Source: Bythopirellula goksoeyrii (GTDB taxonomy: Bacteria > Planctomycetota > Planctomycetia > Pirellulales > Lacipirellulaceae). Taken from it: a DNA stretch of 64,000 nt. The position numbers and the translations under genes were made by a program. Below the pieces are notes generated by a model. It had not been told where the DNA came from. It searched no databases and saw only the letters and a program-made list of their open reading frames with translations. Below are positions 18,244-27,444 of this stretch, piece by piece; within the stretch, counting starts at the first letter, position 1, and every line of letters begins with the position of its first letter. The DNA lies in NCBI RefSeq assembly GCF_008065115.1, contig NZ_CP042913.1, positions 4,443,278 to 4,507,277 on the forward strand. Reading direction: 5' to 3'.

Positions 18244-19110
18244 TCACACAAATTCCCCTGACTTGTTTATGATAGGGTAATTCAAAGGACAACCAGGAAT
18301 TTCAACATCTAGTTGAGCCAGATGCCAGCGAGAAAGACTGGCAACAACCATCGTCTGAAGTTGTTCGCCTATATAGGTCACATTAGTAGGCGATGAAAGT
18401 GTGGTACTCTCCCAATCCTCAGCGAAAACGGTGAGTTTACCCTCACGTGAAAAGCGATAGATAATATCTGGGGTGTAACAGGCAATATAAAGATTACACT
18501 CAGCATCGAACGCTAAACCATCGGGAATGATACGAGGCATCTCGACTACCATCTCAGGAGCACCTAGTTTTCCATCGGGGAGAAAATCCGCCTTCGCGAC
18601 ACTGGGCACGTTGGACAAGGCTACATACAATTCCTTTGAGTCAGGGCTGATGGCCAGTCCATTGGGAAACTCTGCAAAGTCGCTACTTGCGATTTCGGTC
18701 ACTCCACCTGGTCGAATGCAATAAATGCACCCATCACTCTCATGCCAACTTCCCGAATCGGCCACATACAAATTGCCCGCCGTATCAAAGACGGGGTAAT
18801 TCGGAGTGATCATTTTCCGAGCGTCGGACCCATTTGAGTAGACTTCAACGGTGCCCTCGGGATCTATTCTCATGACGGCTTTATTCTTAATGTCGCACGC
18901 GTAGACATTACATTCCGCGTCAAGACAAAGTCCCAAAATGAAACCGCCGGTGTTGGCGATCATTTCCACGGTTCCGCCAGGTTGAATCCGATAGATCTGG
19001 CCCGCTTCCCCACCCGCGTAAACTAAGCCATTGGGACCACGCGAGACGCCTTCCGGATGGTCTAGGCCGTCGGCGTGAATTTTAAAAGATGTAACGGGAA
19101 TTTCCGCCAT
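18244..19110 (-). CDS. SMP-30/gluconolactonase family protein
   Basis: A 288-residue six-bladed beta-propeller of the SMP-30/gluconolaconase/LRE-like family. Repeated blade motifs are HPEGVSRGPNGLVYAGGEAG, GFILGLCLDAECNVYACD, FPNGLAISPDSKELYVA, and IPDGLAFDAECNLYIA, with the expected Glu, Asn and Asp metal ligands (HPEG, NGLA, DGLA). Family members hydrolyse sugar lactones to aldonic acids. No signal peptide is present. I chose the ATG at 19110, which has AAGGA 7 bases upstream; the ORF opens at 19140. It is convergent with the uronate operon and is probably part of the same sugar-acid metabolism. Confidence 0.85.
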   Translation of the reverse strand: MAEIPVTSFKIHADGLDHPEGVSRGPNGLVYAGGEAGQIYRIQPGGTVEMIANTGGFILGLCLDAECNVYACDIKNKAVMRIDPEGTVEVYSNGSDARKMITPNYPVFDTAGNLYVADSGSWHESDGCIYCIRPGGVTEIASSDFAEFPNGLAISPDSKELYVALSNVPSVAKADFLPDGKLGAPEMVVEMPRIIPDGLAFDAECNLYIACYTPDIIYRFSREGKLTVFAEDWESTTLSSPTNVTYIGEQLQTMVVASLSRWHLAQLDVEIPGCPLNYPIINKSGEFV

Positions 19111-19226
19111 GATTGATTCCTTTGTTGAAAAAGGTGTCATGAGTCAGGAAGCTATCTCGATCGAAGCATAACTCAACCAAGTTACATATCGCTGTAATCA
19201 ACAATAGCAAATGTACAGTCATGGTC

Positions 19227-19672
19227 TCATGGACTGAGATCCCAAAGTCCATTTGCTTCACCAATAACCAATGTCACGTACTCCGCCGCAACCATGCAGG
19301 CAATCATGACACCAACAAGAATCAGAGCATACACAATCGTCTGAAAGCCGCGAATGCCACGTGTCCGAATAATATATAGACTAGAAAGCCAACAAGAAAC
19401 ACGAGCACAAGGGCAAGCTGCGTCAGTCACCCGATACGATTCCCGCATTCCGCTGCAACAACATAGCACCACATTATCCCCAATATCAGTAGTGGCAATC
19501 CCAAGATGAAATCGAGCAACGTATCCTCTTCAGGAAGAAAGCAGGATCTGATGCCTAGTATCGCAGAGTACACAAGAAGTATGAAGTAGGAACGACGCTT
19601 ATTGGCAACGTAGTTGCATGCATGCTTATCATCGTCGCCTGCGATCAATTCCACTGAATCGTCGTTCATCAC
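19227..19672 (-). pseudogene. Frame-broken small membrane-protein gene
   Basis: Two overlapping reading frames each encode half of one small membrane protein. The first (19672 to 19427) has two hydrophobic segments (SYFILLVYSAILGI, LGLPLLILGIMWCY) and ends at a TGA. Past that TGA the same frame continues as a third hydrophobic helix (LALVLVFLVGFLVYI). At a TATATA stretch (about 19371-19379) the sense passes to another frame, giving YIIRTRGIRGF, a fourth helix and the GEANGLWDLSP ending at 19227. Removing two bases in the TA repeat restores V-Y-I-I-R-T-R-G. So one stop and one dinucleotide slip inactivate an otherwise coherent four-helix protein of unknown function. Confidence 0.7.
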
Positions 19673-19880
19673 GACATGTTACACTTGGTAACAGGTAAAC
19701 GGCTAGACCACATACCCTTGTAATCTTCAGGAATAACCAATCGAGTATCAGCTTGCACGGGATCGACCGGAAGATAGCAAGATAGACCTAAAGTAATTCA
19801 GTACGCTCCGTAGGCAAACTCTTCGATTCAGAAATTGCGATCGCAAAGGGATGCTCCTCAGCAGTGACTTGCCAGCGGCG

Positions 19881-22800
19881 TTAAAGTTTGGTTTCCAGAT
19901 CGTTGCCCCAGACATCGTCCCACGTTGTATCGGAGGTCGAATCATCGCTCTCCTGTACGATAGGGCTGGCGACTTCTGCCAACTGATTTGAAGAGAGATT
20001 CGGGGCGTAGAGTTGCTCCAGAGCGTGCTCGACAGCTTCTATTTGGTCACTTCTCTCGTCTGGAGTCGTACTTGGCGATTCGAAGCCAGTCACGCTGGCA
20101 CCGTTCAAACTTGCGGGTATCCCCTCACTGGCCAAATTTGCAATTACCGCAGGGCTCAAGCTGTCGGAACAGCCACTCAGCGGATCGGTTGCCATGGCTG
20201 CAGGTAACATATCGACCACACTAGTGCTCAGCGGGCCGGATCCATAAGCACTCTGCCAGATGCCCAAGTCATTCCCTTCCACGATACGACTGCGATCTCC
20301 GTCGGCAGAGAGATCACTCGTCGAACCGAACGATCGTTGCCACTGCAGAAAATCTCGGCCATCAACGTCTCCGTCATAGTCGTAGTCACCGGGTTGCTGC
20401 GCCACATATCGCACGCGGAAGACTCGTGCCCCTGCCTCGATTGGGGTGGCCGCGTCAAGATCTTTGTAGAGCTCGGTGAAGTAGAGGCCATCAGGGCCCG
20501 CGATGAGCCCGACGACAGTTGCACGTCCGTTGCCCGTGTATCCAACAAGCGTTGTTGGGCCATCGATCAGATTGCCATCGGTATCAACATTGAATTCGAC
20601 AATTCGTTTGCCCCGCGTTTGCGGTCCCAGTGCATAGGTCGGCCCTGACTCACTGACATATGCACGATCTCGCATGTCAGGTGGGAATTGGCTGCCGCCG
20701 AAAGTCTCGTTCTGAACAAAAGTGATGTTCACCGGTGCATGAGCAGGAACCCAGGTATAGATGGCATTGATAGACATGGAAGCGTCGGACCCATTCCAGC
20801 CATAACTTTGACCACGAAGAATTCTGGCAAAGCGGTCAGTGCTAGGTCCGTTTTCGACTTCGTAGTGCTCGCCGTCGGCGGCTCGCCAGGCGCCTCCAAA
20901 TGGATTGCGAACCCCATAGGCATAGACGTAGTCTCGCGCGTTGATTCCATTGCCAGCATTGTAGAAAGGATTGTCGGTTGGTGCCGTTCCATCGAGATTC
21001 ATCCGCAAGATTTTCCCACGATAGGAATCGAGATTCAGAGCAGTACCCGCATCGAATCCATCCCCGTTGTGAACGTAGAGCAATCCGTCATCAGGACCAA
21101 TCGTCAAGTTCGAAATTTGATGGGACTGCCCTTGGCTTTCGCCGATCATATCGCGAATGACAGTGCTACTCGAAGCAGTTAGGCCCCCGTCACTGCTAGT
21201 AAAACGTACGACCTGTGGATGATGGGCACCATTAGGGTCGGCGGGGTTCGTGGCCGTGACACGTGACACAAAGACATCTTCTGAGACAGGATCAACAACA
21301 ATCCCAGTGAGCCCTTGTTCGCCGGAGCCGGGAAAGGAACCTGTCGGATTGAAGTTTAGTAGATTCGTGGCGTAATCGCTCACACTAAAGTCGCGGGTCA
21401 CTACTTTGATCGTGCCATACAATTCTGTGACGTAGAAATAAGGATCACCAGGATTCGGCCCGGGATTGGGAACGAAGGCGATATTCGTCGGAAGCTGAAG
21501 CCCCCCTGCAACCTCCTCCACCACATAACCGGGCTGAAACGCAGTAAAGGGAACTTCAACTGACGTCTCACTTGCACGAGCCAGATTGGAAAAATCAGGG
21601 GACGTTTGCCCAGCTGAGCCGTAGTACGTAGATCCATCACTGGAAACCCAGAGATCGAGTCGGTGGTTGGCAGTCAAATTAATCTCCGGCAGGAAGATCG
21701 TATGGGGGCCCCCGTGATCATCACTGAAATCAAGATTGGAACTTTCGAGCATCAGGCCATTCGAACCGGCCACTATGGCTACACGAACATTGACATGCTC
21801 GCTTAACTCCGCTGGGTTAATCATGGTGTTCGAGATGCCGTTGTTCCCCATAAACTTCAAAAGCAACTCACCTGCCTGGGATTCGACACGTAGTTCGGAT
21901 TGATTAGGACTTGCGGCAGGGAGGATTACTGACACAGGCGTGTCAGCATCCGACCAAGAGGGCACGGGGCTATTCGCCACATCTGCCAGTTCCAGAGGAA
22001 ATGTTGCAGATGCCGAACCAGTCTGAAAATTGCGCATAGCATAACTGCTCACCGAACCATCATCATCCCGAAACCGAACGCGAAGTTCAAAATTCGCGTT
22101 CGGCAGCAAATCCGTTCTTCCTGCATGAGAATTAATGAATACTCCGTCCCCAAGATGCGTGTGCAAACGCTCAACTCCTTGGATGCCCAATGTCTGCCAG
22201 ACAATCTGCGGGGAGACGTCGGTTTGCCAGATTTCCCAGTCGGATGATTTATGCAAGTTGCCGTCCACATCGAAGAACCCAACCGATTCCATGTGAACAT
22301 CGGTCGGGTTGAGAACTTGCCCAGGCACCCCAGGTTCGGTAATTGATGGGACTGAAGGCGAGGAGTTGGGGCCACTGGGAAGTCCGACGATGTGGACAAA
22401 ATTTATGCGAGTAGCCTTCTCGGCTGCAGATCCTTGATCGATCGTGAGCCGGCCATCGGCGATTGTTATTTGCTGAATTTGCTCGCGAAAATCATTCATT
22501 CCAAGAGCCAAATTGCTCCAGAAATTCACCCCCTCCACATTGAGCGTGTACGAACTAGCGAATTCAGGGTCCCCAACAGAAACGGTGACTTCGTAGGTTC
22601 CATTAGGTAGCCCAAACTCCCATTTTTGATTTTGGTGAAAATGGATCAGGGTATCTAGCCTCTGATCTGCATTGATGCCTCGATCACGTGAGACGTCGGT
22701 ATGATCGCTTGACCAACCGTAGGTCAGTCCTCCTCCCTGATTACTGTAAACGGCTCCCACATCCCGGATGTACCGAGTGGGTGTGAGAACTTCATCAAAC

Positions 22801-22901
22801 TGGAAGTTGACGAGATAGGTATCTCCAGCCAACAGACAGCGTGGTTCGAGAGACTCCATTTGTAAGCGACGGCAATAGAGTGACATTGTTTTGCGATTCA
22901 T
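19881..22901 (-). CDS. LEPR-XLL surface glucose/sorbosone dehydrogenase-like protein
   Basis: A 1006-residue exported protein. The N-terminus carries the planctomycete LEPR-XLL motif (MESLEPRCLLAG, about residues 15-26). Residues 28-170 are a malectin-like/CBM-type beta-sandwich (VNFQFDE, GWSSDHTDVSRDRG, FGLPNGTYEVTVSVGDPEF). After a linker region, residues about 465-825 form a six-bladed glucose/sorbosone dehydrogenase propeller (LPTNIAFVP, GEQGLTGIVVDP, HQISNLTIGPDDGLLYVHNGDG, YRGKILRMNLDG, YAYGVRNPFGGAW). A dockerin-like module follows (GDYDYDGDVDGRDFLQWQRSFG), then an acidic tail with no PEP-CTERM signal. The family usually oxidises sugars with PQQ; I cannot confirm cofactor residues here. 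It stands alone between short gaps. Confidence 0.8.
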   Translation of the reverse strand: MNRKTMSLYCRRLQMESLEPRCLLAGDTYLVNFQFDEVLTPTRYIRDVGAVYSNQGGGLTYGWSSDHTDVSRDRGINADQRLDTLIHFHQNQKWEFGLPNGTYEVTVSVGDPEFASSYTLNVEGVNFWSNLALGMNDFREQIQQITIADGRLTIDQGSAAEKATRINFVHIVGLPSGPNSSPSVPSITEPGVPGQVLNPTDVHMESVGFFDVDGNLHKSSDWEIWQTDVSPQIVWQTLGIQGVERLHTHLGDGVFINSHAGRTDLLPNANFELRVRFRDDDGSVSSYAMRNFQTGSASATFPLELADVANSPVPSWSDADTPVSVILPAASPNQSELRVESQAGELLLKFMGNNGISNTMINPAELSEHVNVRVAIVAGSNGLMLESSNLDFSDDHGGPHTIFLPEINLTANHRLDLWVSSDGSTYYGSAGQTSPDFSNLARASETSVEVPFTAFQPGYVVEEVAGGLQLPTNIAFVPNPGPNPGDPYFYVTELYGTIKVVTRDFSVSDYATNLLNFNPTGSFPGSGEQGLTGIVVDPVSEDVFVSRVTATNPADPNGAHHPQVVRFTSSDGGLTASSSTVIRDMIGESQGQSHQISNLTIGPDDGLLYVHNGDGFDAGTALNLDSYRGKILRMNLDGTAPTDNPFYNAGNGINARDYVYAYGVRNPFGGAWRAADGEHYEVENGPSTDRFARILRGQSYGWNGSDASMSINAIYTWVPAHAPVNITFVQNETFGGSQFPPDMRDRAYVSESGPTYALGPQTRGKRIVEFNVDTDGNLIDGPTTLVGYTGNGRATVVGLIAGPDGLYFTELYKDLDAATPIEAGARVFRVRYVAQQPGDYDYDGDVDGRDFLQWQRSFGSTSDLSADGDRSRIVEGNDLGIWQSAYGSGPLSTSVVDMLPAAMATDPLSGCSDSLSPAVIANLASEGIPASLNGASVTGFESPSTTPDERSDQIEAVEHALEQLYAPNLSSNQLAEVASPIVQESDDSTSDTTWDDVWGNDLETKL

Positions 22902-23065
22902 TTTCTGCGCTGCACTAATGATTCTAACTGATCACGCAGCCAAACCCCTGCACAAAGTTTCGACCAATGGCAAGAACAGGACAAACCACCGAATGGAATT
23001 CCCCCAGGCTTTTGGATTCACAACGAGATGATGAACCTAACACGGCCAAGAATGCACATACTTTC

Positions 23066-23914
23066 TCAAGATGAAGCTCTATTCAAATTGCGACATAGCA
23101 AAGAGTAAACTCCTAGACTCAGCAGGCAAAATGCACTTGGTTCGGGTATCGCGGCTAAGTTGGCGGCTATGGGAGGGGACTGCATATCATAGTTCAATTG
23201 CCAATTGGCAAGGTCTGTAGCATTTAAAGCGGGGGTCGTCTCCCCGCGTTGCCATTTGAGTAAGTCTGCTCCATCCACGTCTCCATCCGTGTCAAAATCC
23301 CCCAGTAGGCCGCCCGATGTCACAGGGGAGAGGTTAACGTCGTCTACGTACAGGCCGTTGGCGATGCCCCCGACGGCACCCGGAGAGAGTTGGATGCGAA
23401 GCAGAAATGAGTCGGCGCCGCTTGGGACATCCATATCAATTAGCCCGAACGACTGATAACTCGTATTGATTCCGGCGGGGATCAGTTGGGTCAGCGTCTC
23501 ACCTTTGACACCACCGCCATCACTAACATCCTGGTCAAGCCATAGGATCTGGTAAAACATATCAAACCCATCGAAATTGAGCGAGTCAACTTTGGCAGAG
23601 AACGAAAGATTGTAATTCAGACCATTGTCAATACTTCCCACAGGTTGAATCTGCTCGATGGCGTAGGGGGTGGGGGCTGCAGGATTGTTGATATGGTCCG
23701 CCATCATATAGGCGGAGAAACTGCCCGAATTGGGCATGGCGTTACTTCGGGTCGTGCTGCCGCTCGGTCCGGCAACTTCAAGCCAGTCGTCCGCGTCGTC
23801 GCCAGTCCCAATTTCAAATCCGGGATTCAAAAGGATGTTGGCCGAAGCGTTTTCGACAAAGACTGGCATCATCGCCAAGATGGACAGAACCTGAAAATCA
23901 CGTAGAAGCTTCAT
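23066..23914 (-). CDS. PEP-CTERM protein with CBM-like sandwich and dockerin
   Basis: A 282-residue secreted protein. A signal peptide (MKLLRDFQVLSILAMMPVFVENASA) precedes a CBM4/9-like jelly-roll (ILLNPGFEIGTGDDADDWLE, YNLSFSAKVDSLNFDGFD, SFLLRIQLSPG, LYVDDVNLSPV) at residues 27-200. A dockerin-like module (GDFDTDGDVDGADLLKWQRGE, ANWQLNYD) and a PEP-CTERM tail (IPEPSAFCLLSLGVYSLLCR) end the protein. It follows a GH16 gene on the same strand across 141 bases. A non-catalytic glycan-binding role at the cell surface is the best reading. Confidence 0.85.
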   Translation of the reverse strand: MKLLRDFQVLSILAMMPVFVENASANILLNPGFEIGTGDDADDWLEVAGPSGSTTRSNAMPNSGSFSAYMMADHINNPAAPTPYAIEQIQPVGSIDNGLNYNLSFSAKVDSLNFDGFDMFYQILWLDQDVSDGGGVKGETLTQLIPAGINTSYQSFGLIDMDVPSGADSFLLRIQLSPGAVGGIANGLYVDDVNLSPVTSGGLLGDFDTDGDVDGADLLKWQRGETTPALNATDLANWQLNYDMQSPPIAANLAAIPEPSAFCLLSLGVYSLLCRNLNRASS

Positions 23915-24055
23915 GAGTTGTATTTCTTGCTGGACGGTTTGAAATCAAGGTTGATGCATTATTACTAATGTTATAAACAGCGGTCCTTGAGTCGCAATCC
24001 CGATTTTGAGGGGGGGGAGCACTTCGCGTAGTTCGAAAAAAGCTGAATATGGATT

Positions 24056-25750
24056 CTAAAGTTCGCAAACTTCGAGAGTTGCAGATTTCTGTGATTTCAT
24101 CCGCGATGCTGCAAAATACAAGTATACTACCACCATGAGAACCACCGAACTCGGTTCAGGAACCGCCGTGGCGGCAACATCGAGAGGAACGCCATACTGG
24201 GAATTCCAGACGTCCAAGTCGGCAGCGTCTACCATGCCATCGAAGTTGAAATCTCCTTCCCCAATGGACGTTGCGCCGGTTGTGCCGAACCCTCGTTGCC
24301 AGGACAAAAAATCAGCACCATCCACATCTCCATCGCTGTCGGCATCGGCGCTGGGGGCAAGGCTCAAGTTCACAAAACTCACATCATCTATGTGAACGGC
24401 ACCACCCTGATTGTTGGGTTGAATAAACACTAAGGAGAGACGGGCTTCTACCGCTTGGGAGGGGACTGTATCCGTAAGCACGTGCTCCAGCCAGGCATTG
24501 TTCGTCGTGGAACCATCGGCAATGATAATCGACTTCGAACTGAGATACTCACCACTGCCATACTTCGCATGAAACGACTTGTAGTAGTCGAATTTCATTT
24601 CTAGTTGATTTGCCGATCCTGCGATACTATCAGTTGAGCTGATATAAGCGTCAAGAGAAGCGGAGATCGAATCACCTGGCGAAACCGAAATGCCCTGAGT
24701 GACTCCAGAGTAGTTTGTCTGATTGTTGAACTGGCCAAACAATTTCAAAGCCGCTATGCCTTCGTCGACTGCTTCGTCGTGAATTTGAACGTTGGGATTG
24801 GGTTGCAATTCATTGCCAAACGTACTCCAGCCAGCTAATGAGCCACCATTCTCCTCGAATCCGCCGTTCTTGAAGAGAATGTTCTGCGTCGTTTGGCTCT
24901 TCTCATAAACCCGCACATAATCGACCAGCATCTGTTGCGGCCAGACACTTGAACCGTTGGGTTGAGCACCCCCCAGGAAGTCGCCACCAACGGCTACATT
25001 GAGATTAACCTCCATTGGAGCTTGATTGCTGATGTACCCACCAACATCCTGATCATAGAGCGTATAATAGTTTACATCATCCACAAAAAAGCGGATCTTG
25101 GCGCTATCCCACTCGACAGCATAGGTATGAAACTCGTCGTGGTAGTTATCCAGTTGACCAAGCTTGGAGGTAATCTGTTCATTGTATCGGAATTGATTCT
25201 GTGGCCATTGATTTCCGTAGTGAAATGCACTGCTCGTGAGATTCGGCTGATTTCCGCGATTCTCCAAGATGTCGATTTCACCCTGGGTAGGCCAAGGGTA
25301 AGTATTCGTATCGGGCAATAACCAAATGGCTGGCCAAGTGCCTTGCGTGCCGGGCAATTTCGCCCGAATTTCCCAGCGGCCATACTGATTGGCTATCTTA
25401 CTTTCGACTTTTCCGGAGGTGTAGTCTTTCCCGCCGTTATTAGCATGGTCGGCGGTCAGCACGAGATTGCCACCCGAGACAGTCGCTCGATCGGGTCGAT
25501 AGGCTTGCTGCTCATTATTATGGGGCGTGTTCCAGTAAATCGGATCCCACTTGGAGATATCGAGCGACGTGCCATCGAATTCATCGCTCCAAGTAAGGTC
25601 CCAACCTGCAGGATCAGCGTGGACTGTCAACGAGCTTGCTGACACTAGTGACGTAATGAGCAAGAGTCGCAAGAAGTCGACGCGAGAGGCTCGCAGAGAA
25701 AAACCGTCGCATAAAGTCATCAAATGCCTCATATAGATTCGTTTGTTCAT
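24056..25750 (-). CDS. GH16 endo-beta-glucanase with CBM-like, dockerin and PEP tail
   Basis: A 564-residue secreted endo-glucanase, probably a laminarinase-type GH16. After a signal peptide ending SSLTVHA, the catalytic jelly-roll has WDLTWSDEFDG, GRWEIRAKLP, and the catalytic ExDxxE motif in QGEIDILE (about residues 155-160), then DYVRVYEK. A second CBM4/9-like sandwich follows (FKNGGFEENGGSLAGWSTFG, HIDDVSF). Two dockerin-like repeats (DSDGDVDGADFLSWQRGFG, DFNFDGMVDAADLDVWNSQYG) and a PEP tail (VPEPSSVVLMVVVYLY) complete it. The open frame reaches back to 25975 but that overlaps the lipoprotein gene; ATGs at 25750 or 25732 put the signal peptide near the N-terminus. The likely substrate is beta-1,3-glucan. 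Confidence 0.85.
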   Translation of the reverse strand: MNKRIYMRHLMTLCDGFSLRASRVDFLRLLLITSLVSASSLTVHADPAGWDLTWSDEFDGTSLDISKWDPIYWNTPHNNEQQAYRPDRATVSGGNLVLTADHANNGGKDYTSGKVESKIANQYGRWEIRAKLPGTQGTWPAIWLLPDTNTYPWPTQGEIDILENRGNQPNLTSSAFHYGNQWPQNQFRYNEQITSKLGQLDNYHDEFHTYAVEWDSAKIRFFVDDVNYYTLYDQDVGGYISNQAPMEVNLNVAVGGDFLGGAQPNGSSVWPQQMLVDYVRVYEKSQTTQNILFKNGGFEENGGSLAGWSTFGNELQPNPNVQIHDEAVDEGIAALKLFGQFNNQTNYSGVTQGISVSPGDSISASLDAYISSTDSIAGSANQLEMKFDYYKSFHAKYGSGEYLSSKSIIIADGSTTNNAWLEHVLTDTVPSQAVEARLSLVFIQPNNQGGAVHIDDVSFVNLSLAPSADADSDGDVDGADFLSWQRGFGTTGATSIGEGDFNFDGMVDAADLDVWNSQYGVPLDVAATAVPEPSSVVLMVVVYLYFAASRMKSQKSATLEVCEL

Positions 25751-25787
25751 CGAAGCGTCAGAGCACAATACTACGACCACTTTACTC

Positions 25788-26252
25788 TTAACGTTTTCGA
25801 TTTGTCGTACCTGCGTTATCCAATCCTTCAGATGAGAGTTCGATATCAATCGTGTTGCTTCCCTTTTCCACTTTGAATTGCAACCCCGAGGTACTAGAGA
25901 TTGCATAGCGTCTGGGTGTGATGTAGGGGCCCGGCATCGGCGGTCCTCCCTGGGCAGGCACGGTCCCGGGTTCACGCGAGGAAACAGTCGTCAAGTAATC
26001 ACCCGTTTCCAGGCCGGAATCTCGATTGGTACTGAGTACATAACTACCATCACTTTGGATCATTCCCGCAGCACGCATCCCACCATTCACAGGCGCGAAA
26101 CCTACCACTCCACGCTCCAGGGGTTTGCCATCCAAAGTCACTGTGCCCGATACACTGGCCGGTTTACCTCCACACCCAACTAGCAGCAGAGCGCCAATGA
26201 CACAAAGAACTACGCTTAGACTTCGTTCGCAAGATCTGAAAATCTTTTTCAT
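25788..26252 (-). CDS. Small lipoprotein with TTR-like beta domain
   Basis: A 154-residue lipoprotein. The signal ends at a lipobox (LLVGC, about residue 26). The mature part is a transthyretin/carboxypeptidase-regulatory-like sandwich: VSGTVTLDGKPLERGVVGF, SDGSYVLST, GLETGDYLTTVS and a final NTIDIEL strand. The ATG at 26252 has GGAG 11 bases upstream; an ATG at 26270 is also possible. It follows a DUF1559 gene, as do the lipoproteins at 1165 and 48703, and is followed by GH16. Closely similar to the 48703 protein in its VTLDG(K/N)P(L/I) and G(S)NTI(D/N)IEL blocks. Its role is unknown, but constant pairing with DUF1559 suggests a working partnership. Confidence 0.8.
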   Translation of the reverse strand: MKKIFRSCERSLSVVLCVIGALLLVGCGGKPASVSGTVTLDGKPLERGVVGFAPVNGGMRAAGMIQSDGSYVLSTNRDSGLETGDYLTTVSSREPGTVPAQGGPPMPGPYITPRRYAISSTSGLQFKVEKGSNTIDIELSSEGLDNAGTTNRKR

Positions 26253-26359
26253 AACTACTGATTCTCCCATAGATAGGCCTGCCGAAAAGACGCCACACTT
26301 CTGGATTCACAAACCAAAGCGGCAAGTCCTGATTATGAGACAAATCTAGGAATAATCAA

Positions 26360-27400
26360 TCAGTTGTTAAGGCCTGTGGATTCACCGCCATCCTTGGTAG
26401 ACAACGCACGATAAACGTTATGATCGATTCCTTCGTTCACAAAATGGACTGAGGAGTCTGCCATTGCAAAATGTACACCACCAGGATGAAGACTGCGAAA
26501 ACCGCGGACGTCGAACCAATTGTCCCGAACTAGTTCCGGCGGGGAAAAGTAGTTCAATTGCATGTTGCAAGCAGCCCAGTCGCCATCGGAGAAATAGGCA
26601 GCTCCGTGCAAGTCCTGCTCGGCTACTGCTTCGCCGATCATCAACGTATTGCTGAGTCCATCGCTGATGCGTTTAAAAGGGATGGGATCGTAGTAGCTCA
26701 TCTTCCAGAAAAGCCCATTGCAGCCCAAAGTCTCAAAACAATCGGGAACACTACCCCATTGGGCATTGCTCCACAAACCATCTGCACCAAAGACATTACC
26801 AAGTGCCGTATCGCCAGCCACACCTTTATAGCTAGTGACTGCGGTCAGCGCAGGTTCCCAGTGATAGTTACCCTCCCTAGGGGTTGCTGAGGGATCTGAA
26901 GGACACGTCAACACGGGCAATTGCCGCTCCATATACTGACGAATTTCAGGTCGACCCATCCCGCGACCATTGGTCGCTGTGACGATAAATCGATTGTCGG
27001 GATTCGACGGATCGAATCCGGGCTTCATGCCGTCGTACATGGCCTGTTGCTCAAGCTGCGGGAGCACATCCACGATCCACCCTTTGCCGTTCGTATTCTT
27101 ACCTGCCACGTACTTCGATACCGCAGCAGGTGAATCTCCAGAAGCAGTCCGATAAACCTCGCGCCCGAAGTTCGTGTTGTAGTTGATACCAAAGGGAAGG
27201 TGCTTTCGAGAATCATGAAAATTATGGATTGCCAAGGCCACGTTTTTCACGTTATTCGCACAAGACATCCGCCGTGCGGCCTCGCGTGCCGCCTGCACCG
27301 CTGGCAGCAACAATGCCACCAACACGCCAATGATGGCAATAACCACCAAAAGCTCTACCAAGGTGAAGCCACGCTGGCGGCCAGCAGTAATCCTGGACAT
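26360..27400 (-). CDS. DUF1559 pseudopilin-like protein
   Basis: A 346-residue member of the DUF1559 family with the pilin-type leader GFTLVELLVVIAIIGVLVALLLP and AAREAARRMSC after it. The C-terminal H-X9-D motif is HPGGVHFAMADSS, with Ser in place of the usual Gly. The start has GGAG 7 bases upstream. It lies between a PEP-CTERM gene (44 bases upstream) and the small lipoprotein gene (107 bases downstream), matching the order at 46-49 kb. A ISDGLSNTLMIGE block is typical of the family. It would be processed by a prepilin peptidase and held at the cell envelope. Confidence 0.9.
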   Translation of the reverse strand: MSRITAGRQRGFTLVELLVVIAIIGVLVALLLPAVQAAREAARRMSCANNVKNVALAIHNFHDSRKHLPFGINYNTNFGREVYRTASGDSPAAVSKYVAGKNTNGKGWIVDVLPQLEQQAMYDGMKPGFDPSNPDNRFIVTATNGRGMGRPEIRQYMERQLPVLTCPSDPSATPREGNYHWEPALTAVTSYKGVAGDTALGNVFGADGLWSNAQWGSVPDCFETLGCNGLFWKMSYYDPIPFKRISDGLSNTLMIGEAVAEQDLHGAAYFSDGDWAACNMQLNYFSPPELVRDNWFDVRGFRSLHPGGVHFAMADSSVHFVNEGIDHNVYRALSTKDGGESTGLNN

Positions 27401-27444
27401 GACAAAACTCCATCTGAAAAGCTTGAATGAACGGGTGAAACTTT

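Noticed and set aside
25751-25975. N-terminal extension of GH16
   Set aside because: It overlaps the lipoprotein coding sequence and would put about 75 residues before the signal peptide.
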